Of a DNA stretch of 64,000 nt, positions 18,374-26,837 are shown one piece after another. The position numbers and the translations under genes are program-made. The stretch is from Fibrobacter sp. (GTDB lineage: Bacteria > Fibrobacterota > Fibrobacteria > Fibrobacterales > Fibrobacteraceae). Below the pieces are notes generated by a model. It saw nothing but the letters and a program-made list of their open reading frames with translations, made no database searches and was not told the DNA's origin. The stretch is taken from contig JAEERM010000006.1 of the NCBI GenBank assembly GCA_016285835.1, forward strand, positions 1 through 64,000, read 5' to 3'. Position 1 is the first letter of the stretch. Each line of letters opens with the position of its first letter.

Positions 18374-19221
18374 TGCTTTTAGTCAAGACGATTGACGAAC
18401 TTCGCGAACAGTTGAAACCTCTCGCTAGACAAGGAAAAAAGATCGGGTTCGTGCCCACAATGGGTGCGCTCCACAACGGGCATGGTGCGCTCATCAAGGC
18501 ATCTGCCGCGGAATGTGACGTGACCGTGGTGAGTGTTTTCTTGAACCCGATTCAGTTTGGCAAGAACGAAGACCTCGGAAAGTATCCCGTGCGTCTCGAA
18601 GCCGACGTGAAACTCGCCGAGTCCATGGGTGCCGATTATGTATTCGCTCCGTCTGTCGCCGAAATGTATCCCGATGGTTCGCCGATGACGACGGTCCGCG
18701 ACGAAAAACTCGAGGAAATGTATTGTGGCGCTTACCGCCCCGGCCATTTCCGTGGCGTGCTTACCGTGGTTTCCAAGTTGTTCAATATTTCGGGCGCGGA
18801 TGTCGCTTACTTTGGTGAGAAGGATTACCAGCAGGTGTTCATGATCGAGAAGATGGTGCGCGACCTGAATTTCGACATCAAGATTGTGCGCGTTCCCATT
18901 GTGCGTGAGGAATCGGGCCTTGCCCTTTCTAGCCGCAACGAATACCTCTCTTCGGACGAAAAATACAAGGCGCTCGGCATCCACGAAGGGCTCAAGAAGG
19001 CAAAGATTGCCTACAGTTCGGGTGAACGCGGCGTTGCCAAGCTCCGAGACCTTGTGCTGAAATCGATTCTCGGCAACCGCGGCATCGTGCAGTACGTGGA
19101 AATTGTCGACCGCAGGACGCTCCAGCGCTGCAATGGACTCCTTCCGGACGATATCCCGGTGACAATCCTTGTCGCTGCGTTCTTCGGGAAGACTCGCCTG
19201 ATCGACAATATCGAGCTGTAG
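18373..19221 (+). CDS. panC: Pantothenate synthetase (pantoate-beta-alanine ligase)
   Basis: 282 residues from ATG 18373, which shares a base with the preceding stop (TAATG). FVPTMGALHNGHGALI carries the HIGH-like nucleotide motif; FLNPIQF, YFGEKDYQQ and SSRNEYLS are standard PanC blocks. It joins pantoate and beta-alanine with ATP to give pantothenate. It is last gene of the folK operon, ending at a strong terminator. Confidence 0.96.
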   Translation: MLLVKTIDELREQLKPLARQGKKIGFVPTMGALHNGHGALIKASAAECDVTVVSVFLNPIQFGKNEDLGKYPVRLEADVKLAESMGADYVFAPSVAEMYPDGSPMTTVRDEKLEEMYCGAYRPGHFRGVLTVVSKLFNISGADVAYFGEKDYQQVFMIEKMVRDLNFDIKIVRVPIVREESGLALSSRNEYLSSDEKYKALGIHEGLKKAKIAYSSGERGVAKLRDLVLKSILGNRGIVQYVEIVDRRTLQRCNGLLPDDIPVTILVAAFFGKTRLIDNIEL

Positions 19222-19244
19222 TTTTTAGATAAACGATTTAATTG

Positions 19245-19274
19245 AAAAAGTCCCGTTGAAAAACGGGACTTTTT
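19245..19274. terminator. Bidirectional terminator panC/argH
   Basis: A perfect 11-bp stem (AAAAAGTCCCG / CGGGACTTTTT, 8-base loop) has A and T runs on both sides and lies between the convergent panC and argH genes. Confidence 0.92.
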
Positions 19275-19320
19275 CTTGAAATATGTTCAAGATGCGCTAT
19301 CTTGGTTCTTGAGCGTTTGG

Positions 19321-20745
19321 TTACTTTTTGAACTTCTTCAAGATTGCATCAGCCTTGCTGAACTGCTGCTTCACGGACTTGGGACCGGTACCACCTTCAA
19401 TGTTGCGGCGGGACACGCTGTATTCGAACGTGAGCGTCTTCTTCATCTGTTTCACGTTCGGGACGCCGGCGGCTTCCCAGGCCTCGTCGGAGAGGTCCGT
19501 GAATTCGAGGCCTTGGCGGGCGGCTTCGCCGACCAGGCTACCGACCACGTGGTGGGCATCGCGGAACGGCACGCCGGATTCGACGAGAAGATCGGCGAGG
19601 TCGGTAGCCAGCAGCGCCGGCAGCATCTTCGCGTGCATCTTGTCGAAATTGAAACGTGCGCTTTCCAGGGCTTCTTTCATGACGCGGAGGATCACCTTCA
19701 CGTTATGGACGGAGTCGAATACCGGTTCCTTGTCTTCTTGCAGGTCGCGGCTGTAGCTGAGCGGTGCCCCCTTTACCAGCGTGTAGAGGGCGCTGAAGTT
19801 GCCGAGCATGCGGCCGGACTTTCCGCGGATGAGTTCCATGGAATCCGGGTTCTTCTTCTGCGGCATCATCGAGGAACCGCTGGAGAAGGCGTCGTGCAGG
19901 GTGAGGTAGCCGAATTCGCTGGTGCTCCAGTTCACAAAATCTTCGGCATAGCGGCTCATCGTGTTTGCGATAATGGCGAGGTCCGCTTCGAATTCGAGCA
20001 TCATGTCGCGGTGGCTCACGGCGTCGATGCTGTTCGGGCTCACGCCATTAAAACCGAGTTCCTTTGCAACGAGGGCGCGGTGGTACGGGAATGCAGACCC
20101 TGCCATGGCACCGCTACCGAGCGGGAGTTCGCTGTGCAGCTCCAGGAAGTTGTCGAGGCGCTTCACGTCGCGGCTCACGGCAAAGAACATGCTCATCAGG
20201 TAATGGCTGAAGTAGATGGGCTGTGCCTGCTGCAGGTGAGTGTAGCCCGGCATCATCTTGCCGAAGTATTTCTTGGCGAGGTCGAGAACCGTTTCCATGA
20301 GAGAAACTTCGAGGGCGCGGATTTCGGCGGCGCGGTGGCGCATGTAGAGTTTGAAGTCCGTGCAGACCTGGTCGTTACGGCTGCGGCCCGTATGGATCTT
20401 CTTGCCAAGCGCGCCGATGCGTTCGGTGAGCACGCGTTCCACGGCCATGTGGATATCTTCGTCGGATTCCTTCCACAGGTTCTTGCCGGCCTTGTAGTCC
20501 TTGAGGATGCTGGCGAGGCCATCGCAAATCTTCTTGTAGTCGGCCTTGCTGAGTACGCCCGATTCCACTAGGCCCTTGCCATGGCCGATGCTGCCTTCGA
20601 TGTCTTCTTCGATGAGTTCAGCGTCGAATTGCAGGCTGAAGCTCAGGTCCACCATGCTCTGCGCCATGCCGCTAGCAAAACGGCCGGTCCACATGTTGGT
20701 CTGGGTGCCTTTCTTTTCAGTTTTCTTTGCGCTTGTCTTTGCCAT
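19321..20745 (-). CDS. argH: Argininosuccinate lyase
   Basis: 474 residues. The superfamily signature GSSMMPQKKNPD, HTGRSRNDQV and TDLADLLV are intact. The Lys-rich first 15 residues are an extension. It cleaves argininosuccinate to arginine and fumarate. The ATG has AAAGGA upstream, and a TATATT -10 (20774-20779, minus strand) lies about 30 bases upstream of the start, so unlike several neighbours it has a short leader. It ends at a shared terminator. Confidence 0.96.
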   Translation of the reverse strand: MAKTSAKKTEKKGTQTNMWTGRFASGMAQSMVDLSFSLQFDAELIEEDIEGSIGHGKGLVESGVLSKADYKKICDGLASILKDYKAGKNLWKESDEDIHMAVERVLTERIGALGKKIHTGRSRNDQVCTDFKLYMRHRAAEIRALEVSLMETVLDLAKKYFGKMMPGYTHLQQAQPIYFSHYLMSMFFAVSRDVKRLDNFLELHSELPLGSGAMAGSAFPYHRALVAKELGFNGVSPNSIDAVSHRDMMLEFEADLAIIANTMSRYAEDFVNWSTSEFGYLTLHDAFSSGSSMMPQKKNPDSMELIRGKSGRMLGNFSALYTLVKGAPLSYSRDLQEDKEPVFDSVHNVKVILRVMKEALESARFNFDKMHAKMLPALLATDLADLLVESGVPFRDAHHVVGSLVGEAARQGLEFTDLSDEAWEAAGVPNVKQMKKTLTFEYSVSRRNIEGGTGPKSVKQQFSKADAILKKFKK

Positions 20746-20797
20746 TTTAAAATCCTTTTGTTTTACGCGAGCAAATATAGAAAGTTAATGCGCTTTC

Positions 20798-21322
20798 TTA
20801 GTGTCCGGGGAATCTCGTAAGCGTCTCGATGTTGTAGCCTTTCAAAACATCGCGACCGTGCAGGTCGAATAGCTCAATGACGAACAGCAGCAGTTCAACC
20901 TTGCCTCCCAGTTTTTCAATGAGATGCGCTGCGGCCCTGGCCGTACCGCCTGTCGCAAGCAGGTCGTCGATGATGACCACCTTCTGGCCGGGTTTTATGG
21001 CGTCCTTGTGGACTTCTATGCTTGCCTGCCCGTATTCCAGGTCGTAGGTGACGCCGACGGTTTCGCGGGGGAGCTTGCCCTTCTTGCGCACGGGCACGAA
21101 CGGCTTGTGGAAATGCTCGGCGAGCGAGACCCCGAACAAGAAACCGCGCGCCTCCAGCCCGGCGACCAAGTCAAATTCCACGTTCTCTAGCGCCTTGTAG
21201 AGGGCGTCGAGCGTGAGCTTGAGGCCGTCGGCATCGTTCAGGATTCCCGTGATGTCGCGGAACAGGATTCCCGGCTGCGGAAAATCCGGAACAGAAATGA
21301 TGTAGTCTTCGATACGTTTCAT
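20798..21322 (-). CDS. apt: Adenine phosphoribosyltransferase
   Basis: 174 residues, normal length. The PRPP-binding motif VVIIDDLLATGGTA, the family-specific GLEARGFLFG and the N-terminal DFPQPGILFRDI match Apt. It salvages adenine to AMP in the cytoplasm. The gene lies 50 bases after the radical SAM gene on the same strand, across a repeat-like spacer. Confidence 0.96.
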   Translation of the reverse strand: MKRIEDYIISVPDFPQPGILFRDITGILNDADGLKLTLDALYKALENVEFDLVAGLEARGFLFGVSLAEHFHKPFVPVRKKGKLPRETVGVTYDLEYGQASIEVHKDAIKPGQKVVIIDDLLATGGTARAAAHLIEKLGGKVELLLFVIELFDLHGRDVLKGYNIETLTRFPGH

Positions 21323-21329
21323 TTGCTCC

Positions 21330-21380
21330 CCTAATCTTTAGATTCTTCTCCCTAGCCTCTAGATCCTAGATTCTAATCCC
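21330..21380. repeat. CTAGATTCT-type intergenic repeat
   Basis: The spacer between apt and the radical SAM gene is built from imperfect copies of CTAGATTCT / CTAATCTTTAGATTCT / CTCTAGATCCTAGATTCTAA. The repeat runs into the last codons of the radical SAM gene. No family assigned. Confidence 0.5.
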
Positions 21381-22257
21381 TACCCAAAATCTCCTCCACC
21401 TTCGCAATAATCCTGTCCCTTTCCCCACACCAGTTCGGGGCGAGGAGCATATCGCTCGGGCTTTCTCCGCTGAATCGCTCGATAGCGGTATCTGGCCCGA
21501 TAATCTTGATCATTTCGGCGACGGCGGCGCAGTATTCTTCAAAATCCAGCAGCTTGATTTCGCCGGCGGAAAAGTCCTGCGCCATCACGGTGCCCGCGAC
21601 AATGTGCAGCGGGTGAATTTTCACGGCGGCAAGTTTCAAATCGCGAACTACTTCGGCGGTGCGTTTGAAATCCTTCATGGTTTCGCCAGGGAGCCCGACA
21701 ATCACGTGCGTGGTGACGGTGAGGTTTGCCGCTTGGCAGCGCTTGACCGCATCTTCGAATTCGGCGAGGGTATGCCTGCGGTTGATGGCGGCAAGCGTAA
21801 GGTCGTTGGCGGTCTGGAGCCCGATTTCCACGATAATCGGCTTTATGCGGTTCATCTCCGCGAGGTATGCGATTTTCTCGTCTTCGAGGCTGTCCGGGCG
21901 CGTACCGATGGCAAGTCCGGCGATTTCCTCGTGCTTTATAATTGGGTCGATAATCCCTTTCAGGTGCTCAAGCGGTGCGTGCGTGTTCGTGTACGGCTGC
22001 AAGTAGGCGAGGATGCCTGCGTGCGGGTACTTTTCGCGGAGCCTCGGCACGAATGTATCGAGCTGCTCCTGGATGGAAACCTTCGCCTGGTCGAACACCG
22101 GGCTGAAACTGCGGTTGTTGCAGTAGCTGCAACCCGAGAATCCCTTGGTGCCGTCGAGGTTCGGGCAACTCATGCCTCCGTTTAGCGGGAGCTTGCGTAC
22201 CTTGAGGTAGTTCGGGAAAATCTTGAGCAGCAAATCGCGGTAGGGAGTGTAGTGCAT
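21373..22257 (-). CDS. Radical SAM protein, YhcC/TIGR01212 type
   Basis: 294 residues. The cluster cysteines are C31, C43 and C46 in CPNLDGTKGFSGCSYC, the unusual long-spaced pattern of the YhcC family. GLQTANDLTLAAINRRHT and THVIVGLPGET are also family blocks. Members bind a [4Fe-4S] cluster and S-adenosylmethionine; the reaction is not established for most. The gene precedes apt in the same direction. Confidence 0.88.
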   Translation of the reverse strand: MHYTPYRDLLLKIFPNYLKVRKLPLNGGMSCPNLDGTKGFSGCSYCNNRSFSPVFDQAKVSIQEQLDTFVPRLREKYPHAGILAYLQPYTNTHAPLEHLKGIIDPIIKHEEIAGLAIGTRPDSLEDEKIAYLAEMNRIKPIIVEIGLQTANDLTLAAINRRHTLAEFEDAVKRCQAANLTVTTHVIVGLPGETMKDFKRTAEVVRDLKLAAVKIHPLHIVAGTVMAQDFSAGEIKLLDFEEYCAAVAEMIKIIGPDTAIERFSGESPSDMLLAPNWCGERDRIIAKVEEILGRD

Positions 22258-22261
22258 AATG

Positions 22262-22312
22262 AGAAAGATAGTTATAGACGATAGGCGAGAGACGAAAGAC
22301 GAGAGGGAAAAT
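22262..22312. repeat. GACGAAAGACGAGAG-type short tandem repeat
   Basis: AGACGATAGGCGAGAGACGAAAGACGAGAG-like purine-rich units are repeated imperfectly upstream of the divergent radical SAM and TM2 genes. They have no coding potential that I can support and do not resemble a promoter. Confidence 0.45.
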
Positions 22313-22373
22313 AAGCGATACTTTGTGCTTTTATGCTGCTTTTTTGCTATTTTACAAGAAAAGAGGATTTTTC

Positions 22374-22709
22374 ATGCCTTATTGTCAGAAATGCGGGACT
22401 GAGCTTGCCGAGGATGGACGCTTCTGCCCGAAATGTGGCTTGGCTCGGTCAATGAATTCCGAGTCTTATACGGACATTCGTTTGGAAGAGTTTCACACCG
22501 GTAAAAGGGTGAACCAAGTTGCCTATGTACTCATGGCCGCCCTCCTGGGCTGTTTCGGCATCCACAAGTTTTATGCTGGGAAAATCGGGATGGGAATCTT
22601 GTATCTTTTGTTCTGCTGGACGTTTATTCCTGGGGTGCTGGGTATTATCGAGGCTATTCTTGGCGCTACCCGGAAGGCGGATGCGAACGGTTACATTTAT
22701 TTTGACTAG
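22374..22709 (+). CDS. Zinc-ribbon TM2-domain protein
   Basis: 111 residues from ATG 22374 with AGAGGA upstream. A zinc ribbon (C4, C7, C18, C21 in CQKCG...CPKCG) precedes a TM2 domain with two transmembrane helices and the typical GCFGIHKFYAGKIGMGILYL segment. TM2 proteins are small inner-membrane proteins of unknown role. It is monocistronic, upstream of the xylanase gene. Confidence 0.88.
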   Translation: MPYCQKCGTELAEDGRFCPKCGLARSMNSESYTDIRLEEFHTGKRVNQVAYVLMAALLGCFGIHKFYAGKIGMGILYLLFCWTFIPGVLGIIEAILGATRKADANGYIYFD

Positions 22710-22837
22710 CGTGTTCGTTGCGCTGTCCCGACATTGATACAATTGATACACTTTGGTCAAGAATGAGAAATGCATTCTTCCCGTTTGGCTCAGTTTTATT
22801 TATTATCCATGTAGAATGAAATTAAAATGGGACGCCT

Positions 22838-24499
22838 ATGAAAACGAAACTTTCAAAATTGATTGTCTTAGCTTTAGCCTTGGTCGCTGCCCCGCTGTTG
22901 GCGCAGAACCTCTTGACCAACGGTGACTTGTCGTACGGTGACGGGGGTTGGTACCTTTGGAACAATCCTGCCGGCCCGGCCGAGGTGCAGACCAAGATAG
23001 GGGAGATGGGCCTCGGTGTCGATGCTTCCGAAGGCGCGAAAGTGGTCGTGACGAAACTTCCCAAGGACTGGTGGGGGCTGCAACTCCAGCCGCCCAAGTG
23101 GCTTGCTCCCGATACCGGCTACTATACGCTCACCTTCAAGGCGAAGGGCAACATGCCCATCAACGCCGTGGTGCAGGGCGGGCCTCCCGATTATCGCCAA
23201 AAAGAGAGCGGCAGTTTCCAGCTGACCGACAAGTGGAAGACTTTCTCGATGACGTTCCTTGCCGACCAGAAAGGGTATGGTTTGAATAACGTAACGTTCC
23301 ATGTCGGGCTCCAGAAGGGCTGGATGCAGATTGACGACGTGGAAATCGAAAAGGCCGAGTCCATGGATTCCGAATGGTATTCCAAGGCAAATTCCCGTAT
23401 TGAGTGGCTGCGCAAGCAGGACTTTACTGTGGAGGCCAAGCCGGGCGAGAAGGTCAGCGTGAAGCTTGTTCGCCATGCGTTCCCGTTCGGCACCGCGCTC
23501 AACATCCATACCGACAACCCGCGCGACAGTATCGAGAACTGGTACAAGGCCGAGGCCAAGAAGCTCTTCTGGTACGCCGTGAGCGAGAACCAGTTCAAGT
23601 GGCCCGAGTACGAGCCCAAGAAGGGCAAGCTCCGCAAGGACGAAATGTACCGCTACGTGAAGTTCACCCAGGCGAACGGCTGGAAGTTGCGCGGCCACGC
23701 CATCATGTGGGCGCACCAGGGCTACGATTACGACAAACATTACTCTAACCCCAAATCGGCCAAGCAGTGCGGCGACCTCGCGAAGTACCTCAAGGCCCGC
23801 ATCGAGCGCGACCTGACGGAATACAAGGGCAAGATTACGGAATACGACGTGTGGAACGAGCCGCTCCACGAGGCCTACGCCTTCAACACGTGCGGTTGGG
23901 GCATTCTCGACAGCGCGTTCATCTGGGCGCACCGCGTCGATCCTACGGCCAAACTCTATATCAACGACTACAACGTCGTCGCGGCGGGGGAGACCGACCG
24001 CTACGTGGACTTGGTCAAGGGGATGCTTGACCGCAAGGTGCCCGTCCACGGCATCGGCGTGCAGTGCCATTTCGGGCTGCGTCCCGTGGTGCCTGGCCTC
24101 ATCAAGGAACGTTTGGACAAACTTGCTACGCTCGGACTGCCCATCAAGGTGACGGAGTTCGACGTGGGTGACTGGCAGGTGGGTATGAACGAGTCCGAGG
24201 AAGTGCAGGCCGAGAAGTTCGAAACCTTTATTCGCACAGCGTTCAGCCACCCGGCAGTGCACGGCATTGTGCTGTGGGGCTTCTGGGATAACCGCCACTG
24301 GGTCAAGAACGGTGGCATCGTTGCCGCTGATGGCCGCGAAAAGCCCGCCGCGAAGCGCGTTTACGACCTGTGGCACAAGGAATGGACGACGGACACTACC
24401 GCCACGGCTGGTCCGGACGGCATGGCGAAGTTCCACGGGTTCAAGGGTCGCTACAAGGTAACGGTCGGCGACAAGAGCTTCGACAAGGATGTCTGGTAG
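22838..24499 (+). CDS. GH10 endo-1,4-beta-xylanase with N-terminal carbohydrate-binding domain
   Basis: 553 residues. The signal peptide (to about residue 22, ending LLAQ) precedes a beta-sandwich domain of the CBM4/9 type (NLLTNGDLSYGDGGW..., about 23-170) and a GH10 barrel. The barrel has RGHAIMWAH, the acid/base Glu341 in DVWNEPLHE and nucleophile Glu440 in KVTEFDV. A short beta-rich tail (DGMAKFHGFKG...) common in GH10 proteins ends it; it does not look like a type IX sorting domain. The enzyme hydrolyses xylan backbones outside the cytoplasm, consistent with a fibre-degrading bacterium. Spacing to neighbours suggests a single-gene unit. Confidence 0.95.
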   Translation: MKTKLSKLIVLALALVAAPLLAQNLLTNGDLSYGDGGWYLWNNPAGPAEVQTKIGEMGLGVDASEGAKVVVTKLPKDWWGLQLQPPKWLAPDTGYYTLTFKAKGNMPINAVVQGGPPDYRQKESGSFQLTDKWKTFSMTFLADQKGYGLNNVTFHVGLQKGWMQIDDVEIEKAESMDSEWYSKANSRIEWLRKQDFTVEAKPGEKVSVKLVRHAFPFGTALNIHTDNPRDSIENWYKAEAKKLFWYAVSENQFKWPEYEPKKGKLRKDEMYRYVKFTQANGWKLRGHAIMWAHQGYDYDKHYSNPKSAKQCGDLAKYLKARIERDLTEYKGKITEYDVWNEPLHEAYAFNTCGWGILDSAFIWAHRVDPTAKLYINDYNVVAAGETDRYVDLVKGMLDRKVPVHGIGVQCHFGLRPVVPGLIKERLDKLATLGLPIKVTEFDVGDWQVGMNESEEVQAEKFETFIRTAFSHPAVHGIVLWGFWDNRHWVKNGGIVAADGREKPAAKRVYDLWHKEWTTDTTATAGPDGMAKFHGFKGRYKVTVGDKSFDKDVW

Positions 24500-24524
24500 G
24501 CGTTGTTTTGCTAATTTCTATTGC

Positions 24525-24746
24525 ATGAAACAACTCCCCGGAATCCTTTTCATTCTCGCGGCGCCGCTGTCTGTATGGCTCTATATCAAGGTGCAGGCGG
24601 TGTCCGGTTCCGAGATTCTCGCTTTGCTTGCTGCGGTCGCACTTTATGTGTTGGCTGCGGTCTGCATCGGAATTGTGTTTTCGCGTCGGTCCGACCGGAA
24701 TGGGCGGTCCAGTCAAAAATGTGACAAAAAACACACTGAATCGTGA
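24525..24746 (+). CDS. Small two-helix membrane protein
   Basis: 73 residues from ATG 24525, with two transmembrane segments (about 5-22 and 29-49) and a basic, Cys-containing C-terminal tail. No family recognised. An extended -10 (TGC TAATTT, 24509-24517) ends seven bases before the ATG with no ribosome-binding site, which supports this start and a separate transcript from the xylanase gene 25 bases upstream. Confidence 0.6.
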   Translation: MKQLPGILFILAAPLSVWLYIKVQAVSGSEILALLAAVALYVLAAVCIGIVFSRRSDRNGRSSQKCDKKHTES

Positions 24747-24795
24747 CGAAAGACATCTCTCTATGTTTTTTTGTTTAACTTAATCTTACACGGCT

Positions 24796-25122
24796 ATGTC
24801 TATCGAAGAACGCTCCTCCCTAGTTTTTGTTTCCGGCGTTGGCCGTATCAAAGAAGAAAAGCCCAAGGCCGAACGCCCCCAAGGTGACGGAATTGTCCGT
24901 ATCATGTTGAAGCGCCTTGGCGGTGGTAAAATGGCGAGTATTGTTTCGGGAGTCCCTTTGGACGAACCCGAGTTGAAGGATTTGGCTCGTACCCTGAAAC
25001 AGAAATGTGGTGTCGGTGGAGCTGTAAAAGATTTCAATATTGAAATCCAGGGCGACAAGCGTGCCGTCCTCAAGGCCGAACTCGAAAAACGCGGCTTCAC
25101 CGTCAAAATTTCGGGTGGTTAG
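24796..25122 (+). CDS. yciH: SUI1/YciH-family translation initiation factor-like protein
   Basis: 108 residues. The second half matches the SUI1 (eIF1) fold: GDGIVRIMLKRLGGGKMASIVSG, LARTLKQKCGVGGAVKD, IEIQGDKRAVL. Eukaryotic eIF1 controls start-codon choice; bacterial YciH discriminates against non-canonical initiation in some assays. A TAATCT hexamer ends nine bases before the ATG. Given the many start-proximal promoters here, a role in initiation on short-leader mRNAs is an attractive but untested idea. Confidence 0.92.
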   Translation: MSIEERSSLVFVSGVGRIKEEKPKAERPQGDGIVRIMLKRLGGGKMASIVSGVPLDEPELKDLARTLKQKCGVGGAVKDFNIEIQGDKRAVLKAELEKRGFTVKISGG

Positions 25123-25259
25123 ACCCCAAAAAGTTGATGTAAATCATACTCCGCGCCTTTTTTCTCCAAAAGGTGTGTTTTAGCTTACTTTTCAAAAACG
25201 CTAAATGAAAAGTTTACATAGATTACTATTATTGGTTCATTACTCAGTCAGGGGTATAT

Positions 25260-26837
25260 ATGTTTAAAAAGTCTCTTTGCGTGGCCTTTTTGGGATTCCT
25301 TCTGGTTCCCACTATGGCTTTTTCTGATTCCACTGCAGGTAAAGTCCGTTCCAAGCTGGGCGATGTCAATCGCCAGAAGGAAAATCAACAAACATGGAAG
25401 CCTCTCTCTGTCGGGGCAAGCGTATTCATGTCCGATCGCGTGCGTACGGGGACAGAGTCCGAAGTTGTCTTCGGCCTGCCGGACGGGAGTGTCGTTAGCA
25501 TTGCCGAAAATGCCGAAATGGTGATTGCTGACCTTTTTGAAAAGGATGGCGTTTTCAGGGCAAAACTGGATATCAAAAAGGGCCATGTCGGTTTCGATGT
25601 CAAGAAACTTTCGGATAAGTCCTCTTTCGAGTTCAAGACTGGTACGGCGACCGCTGCGATTCGCGGTACGAAGGGCTTTATCGGTGGCGAAAAGGGCTTT
25701 GTCGGTAGCTTGAAGGAAGGTAAGCTTGAGATTACCTCGACGAAGAGCGGCCGGAAATTCTCCATCGGCGCAGGCGAAACGGCCTTGGGTCGCGATTCCC
25801 TCGTAGTGCTCAAACTCGCGACTTCCGGTAGCCCCTCTCTGGCTAAGGCTTTGGCCAAGGTAACCGAAGACTCGACGCTTACAATTGACCAGATTGTCGA
25901 GGCCGCCAAGGTGGCCGATTCTACTGTCGCATCAAAGGAAAATGCTCCGCTTGACGAAGAATCCATGAAGGTCACTTCCGTTTCGTCGGAAGTTTGTTCG
26001 GGCGGCCTCAAGATTGAAGGTTCCTACCGTACTGCAGTTTCTACAGCTTCCCTCGTTGTGAAGGCCGGAACGTATGTTTCCGAGAACCTCGCCACTTCGA
26101 CTGACGGGAAAACTCATACGTTCTCTGTCAGTGTTCCTGTTACCGATGAAAACAAACTCTGGACGCTTACTTCTGCCGACGTTGTCCTGACTGCCGGCGA
26201 AAAGGTTGTCTCCGAGACGGTTTCCTATACGGCCGATAAGAGCTGTGCCGAGGTAAATACCCGCCCCGCGCAAATCCGCTTCAGCAACTATGATTCCCTC
26301 CGCTGCGTTGCGAATGTCGCCATTTCCGGCCTTGAGGACGATGCCGCCATATTCTCCGTGGATGTGGACGGAACGCCGAAAACGCATGAATCTTTGACCC
26401 GTAACGCCTTGAAACGCGCCAAACTCTCCGAAGGTGTGCACGATTATGTGTTCTCGGTGGTCGACATGGCGAAAAACAGGGCCGAATTGAAGAAAAAACT
26501 GGGCTGCTTCCCGCCGCGGAAGTTCAATGTCCAAATTCTCGGCAAAAAAAGCGAAGTTGTACCGAATCCTCCTGGGACTCCGAATGGGTATGACAAGATT
26601 GTAAAGACGGTTCAGTTTACCGTCCGTGTGCCGGGAGGCGATCCGAGTGTTCTTTACAAGGTTGTTGTGAAGCAGAATAGCCGCATCATCTTGGAGGAAT
26701 CTTTGAACCAGATTCAGACTTTGGATTACCAGGTCCCCGTGGAACTGGTTCGCAAAGGAGTCAACAAAATAGAAGTCGAAGTCACTCATAAGAGTGGTTA
26801 CATTGTAAAAGCTCAGAAGGTATACGAGGTCTTTTAA
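25260..26837 (+). CDS. Periplasmic FecR-domain protein
   Basis: 525 residues; AGGGG lies before the ATG. A signal peptide (ending TMAFS) is followed by a FecR domain (about 25-165) with the typical DRVRTGTESEVVFGLPDGS and AAIRGT motifs. The remaining 350 residues contain beta-rich, Ig-like or bandage modules ending in a domain with VQFTVRVPGG. Classical FecR proteins are inner-membrane anti-sigma regulators, but this one has no transmembrane or sigma-binding part, so it is more likely a structural periplasmic protein. It ends exactly where the beta-helix/barrel gene starts (TAA then ATG), indicating an operon. Confidence 0.82.
   Translation: MFKKSLCVAFLGFLLVPTMAFSDSTAGKVRSKLGDVNRQKENQQTWKPLSVGASVFMSDRVRTGTESEVVFGLPDGSVVSIAENAEMVIADLFEKDGVFRAKLDIKKGHVGFDVKKLSDKSSFEFKTGTATAAIRGTKGFIGGEKGFVGSLKEGKLEITSTKSGRKFSIGAGETALGRDSLVVLKLATSGSPSLAKALAKVTEDSTLTIDQIVEAAKVADSTVASKENAPLDEESMKVTSVSSEVCSGGLKIEGSYRTAVSTASLVVKAGTYVSENLATSTDGKTHTFSVSVPVTDENKLWTLTSADVVLTAGEKVVSETVSYTADKSCAEVNTRPAQIRFSNYDSLRCVANVAISGLEDDAAIFSVDVDGTPKTHESLTRNALKRAKLSEGVHDYVFSVVDMAKNRAELKKKLGCFPPRKFNVQILGKKSEVVPNPPGTPNGYDKIVKTVQFTVRVPGGDPSVLYKVVVKQNSRIILEESLNQIQTLDYQVPVELVRKGVNKIEVEVTHKSGYIVKAQKVYEVF

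Noticed and set aside
25260-26837. FecR protein as an anti-sigma regulator of an iron-uptake system
   Set aside because: No sigma-factor gene is adjacent, there is no transmembrane or sigma-binding region, and the partners are structural surface proteins.
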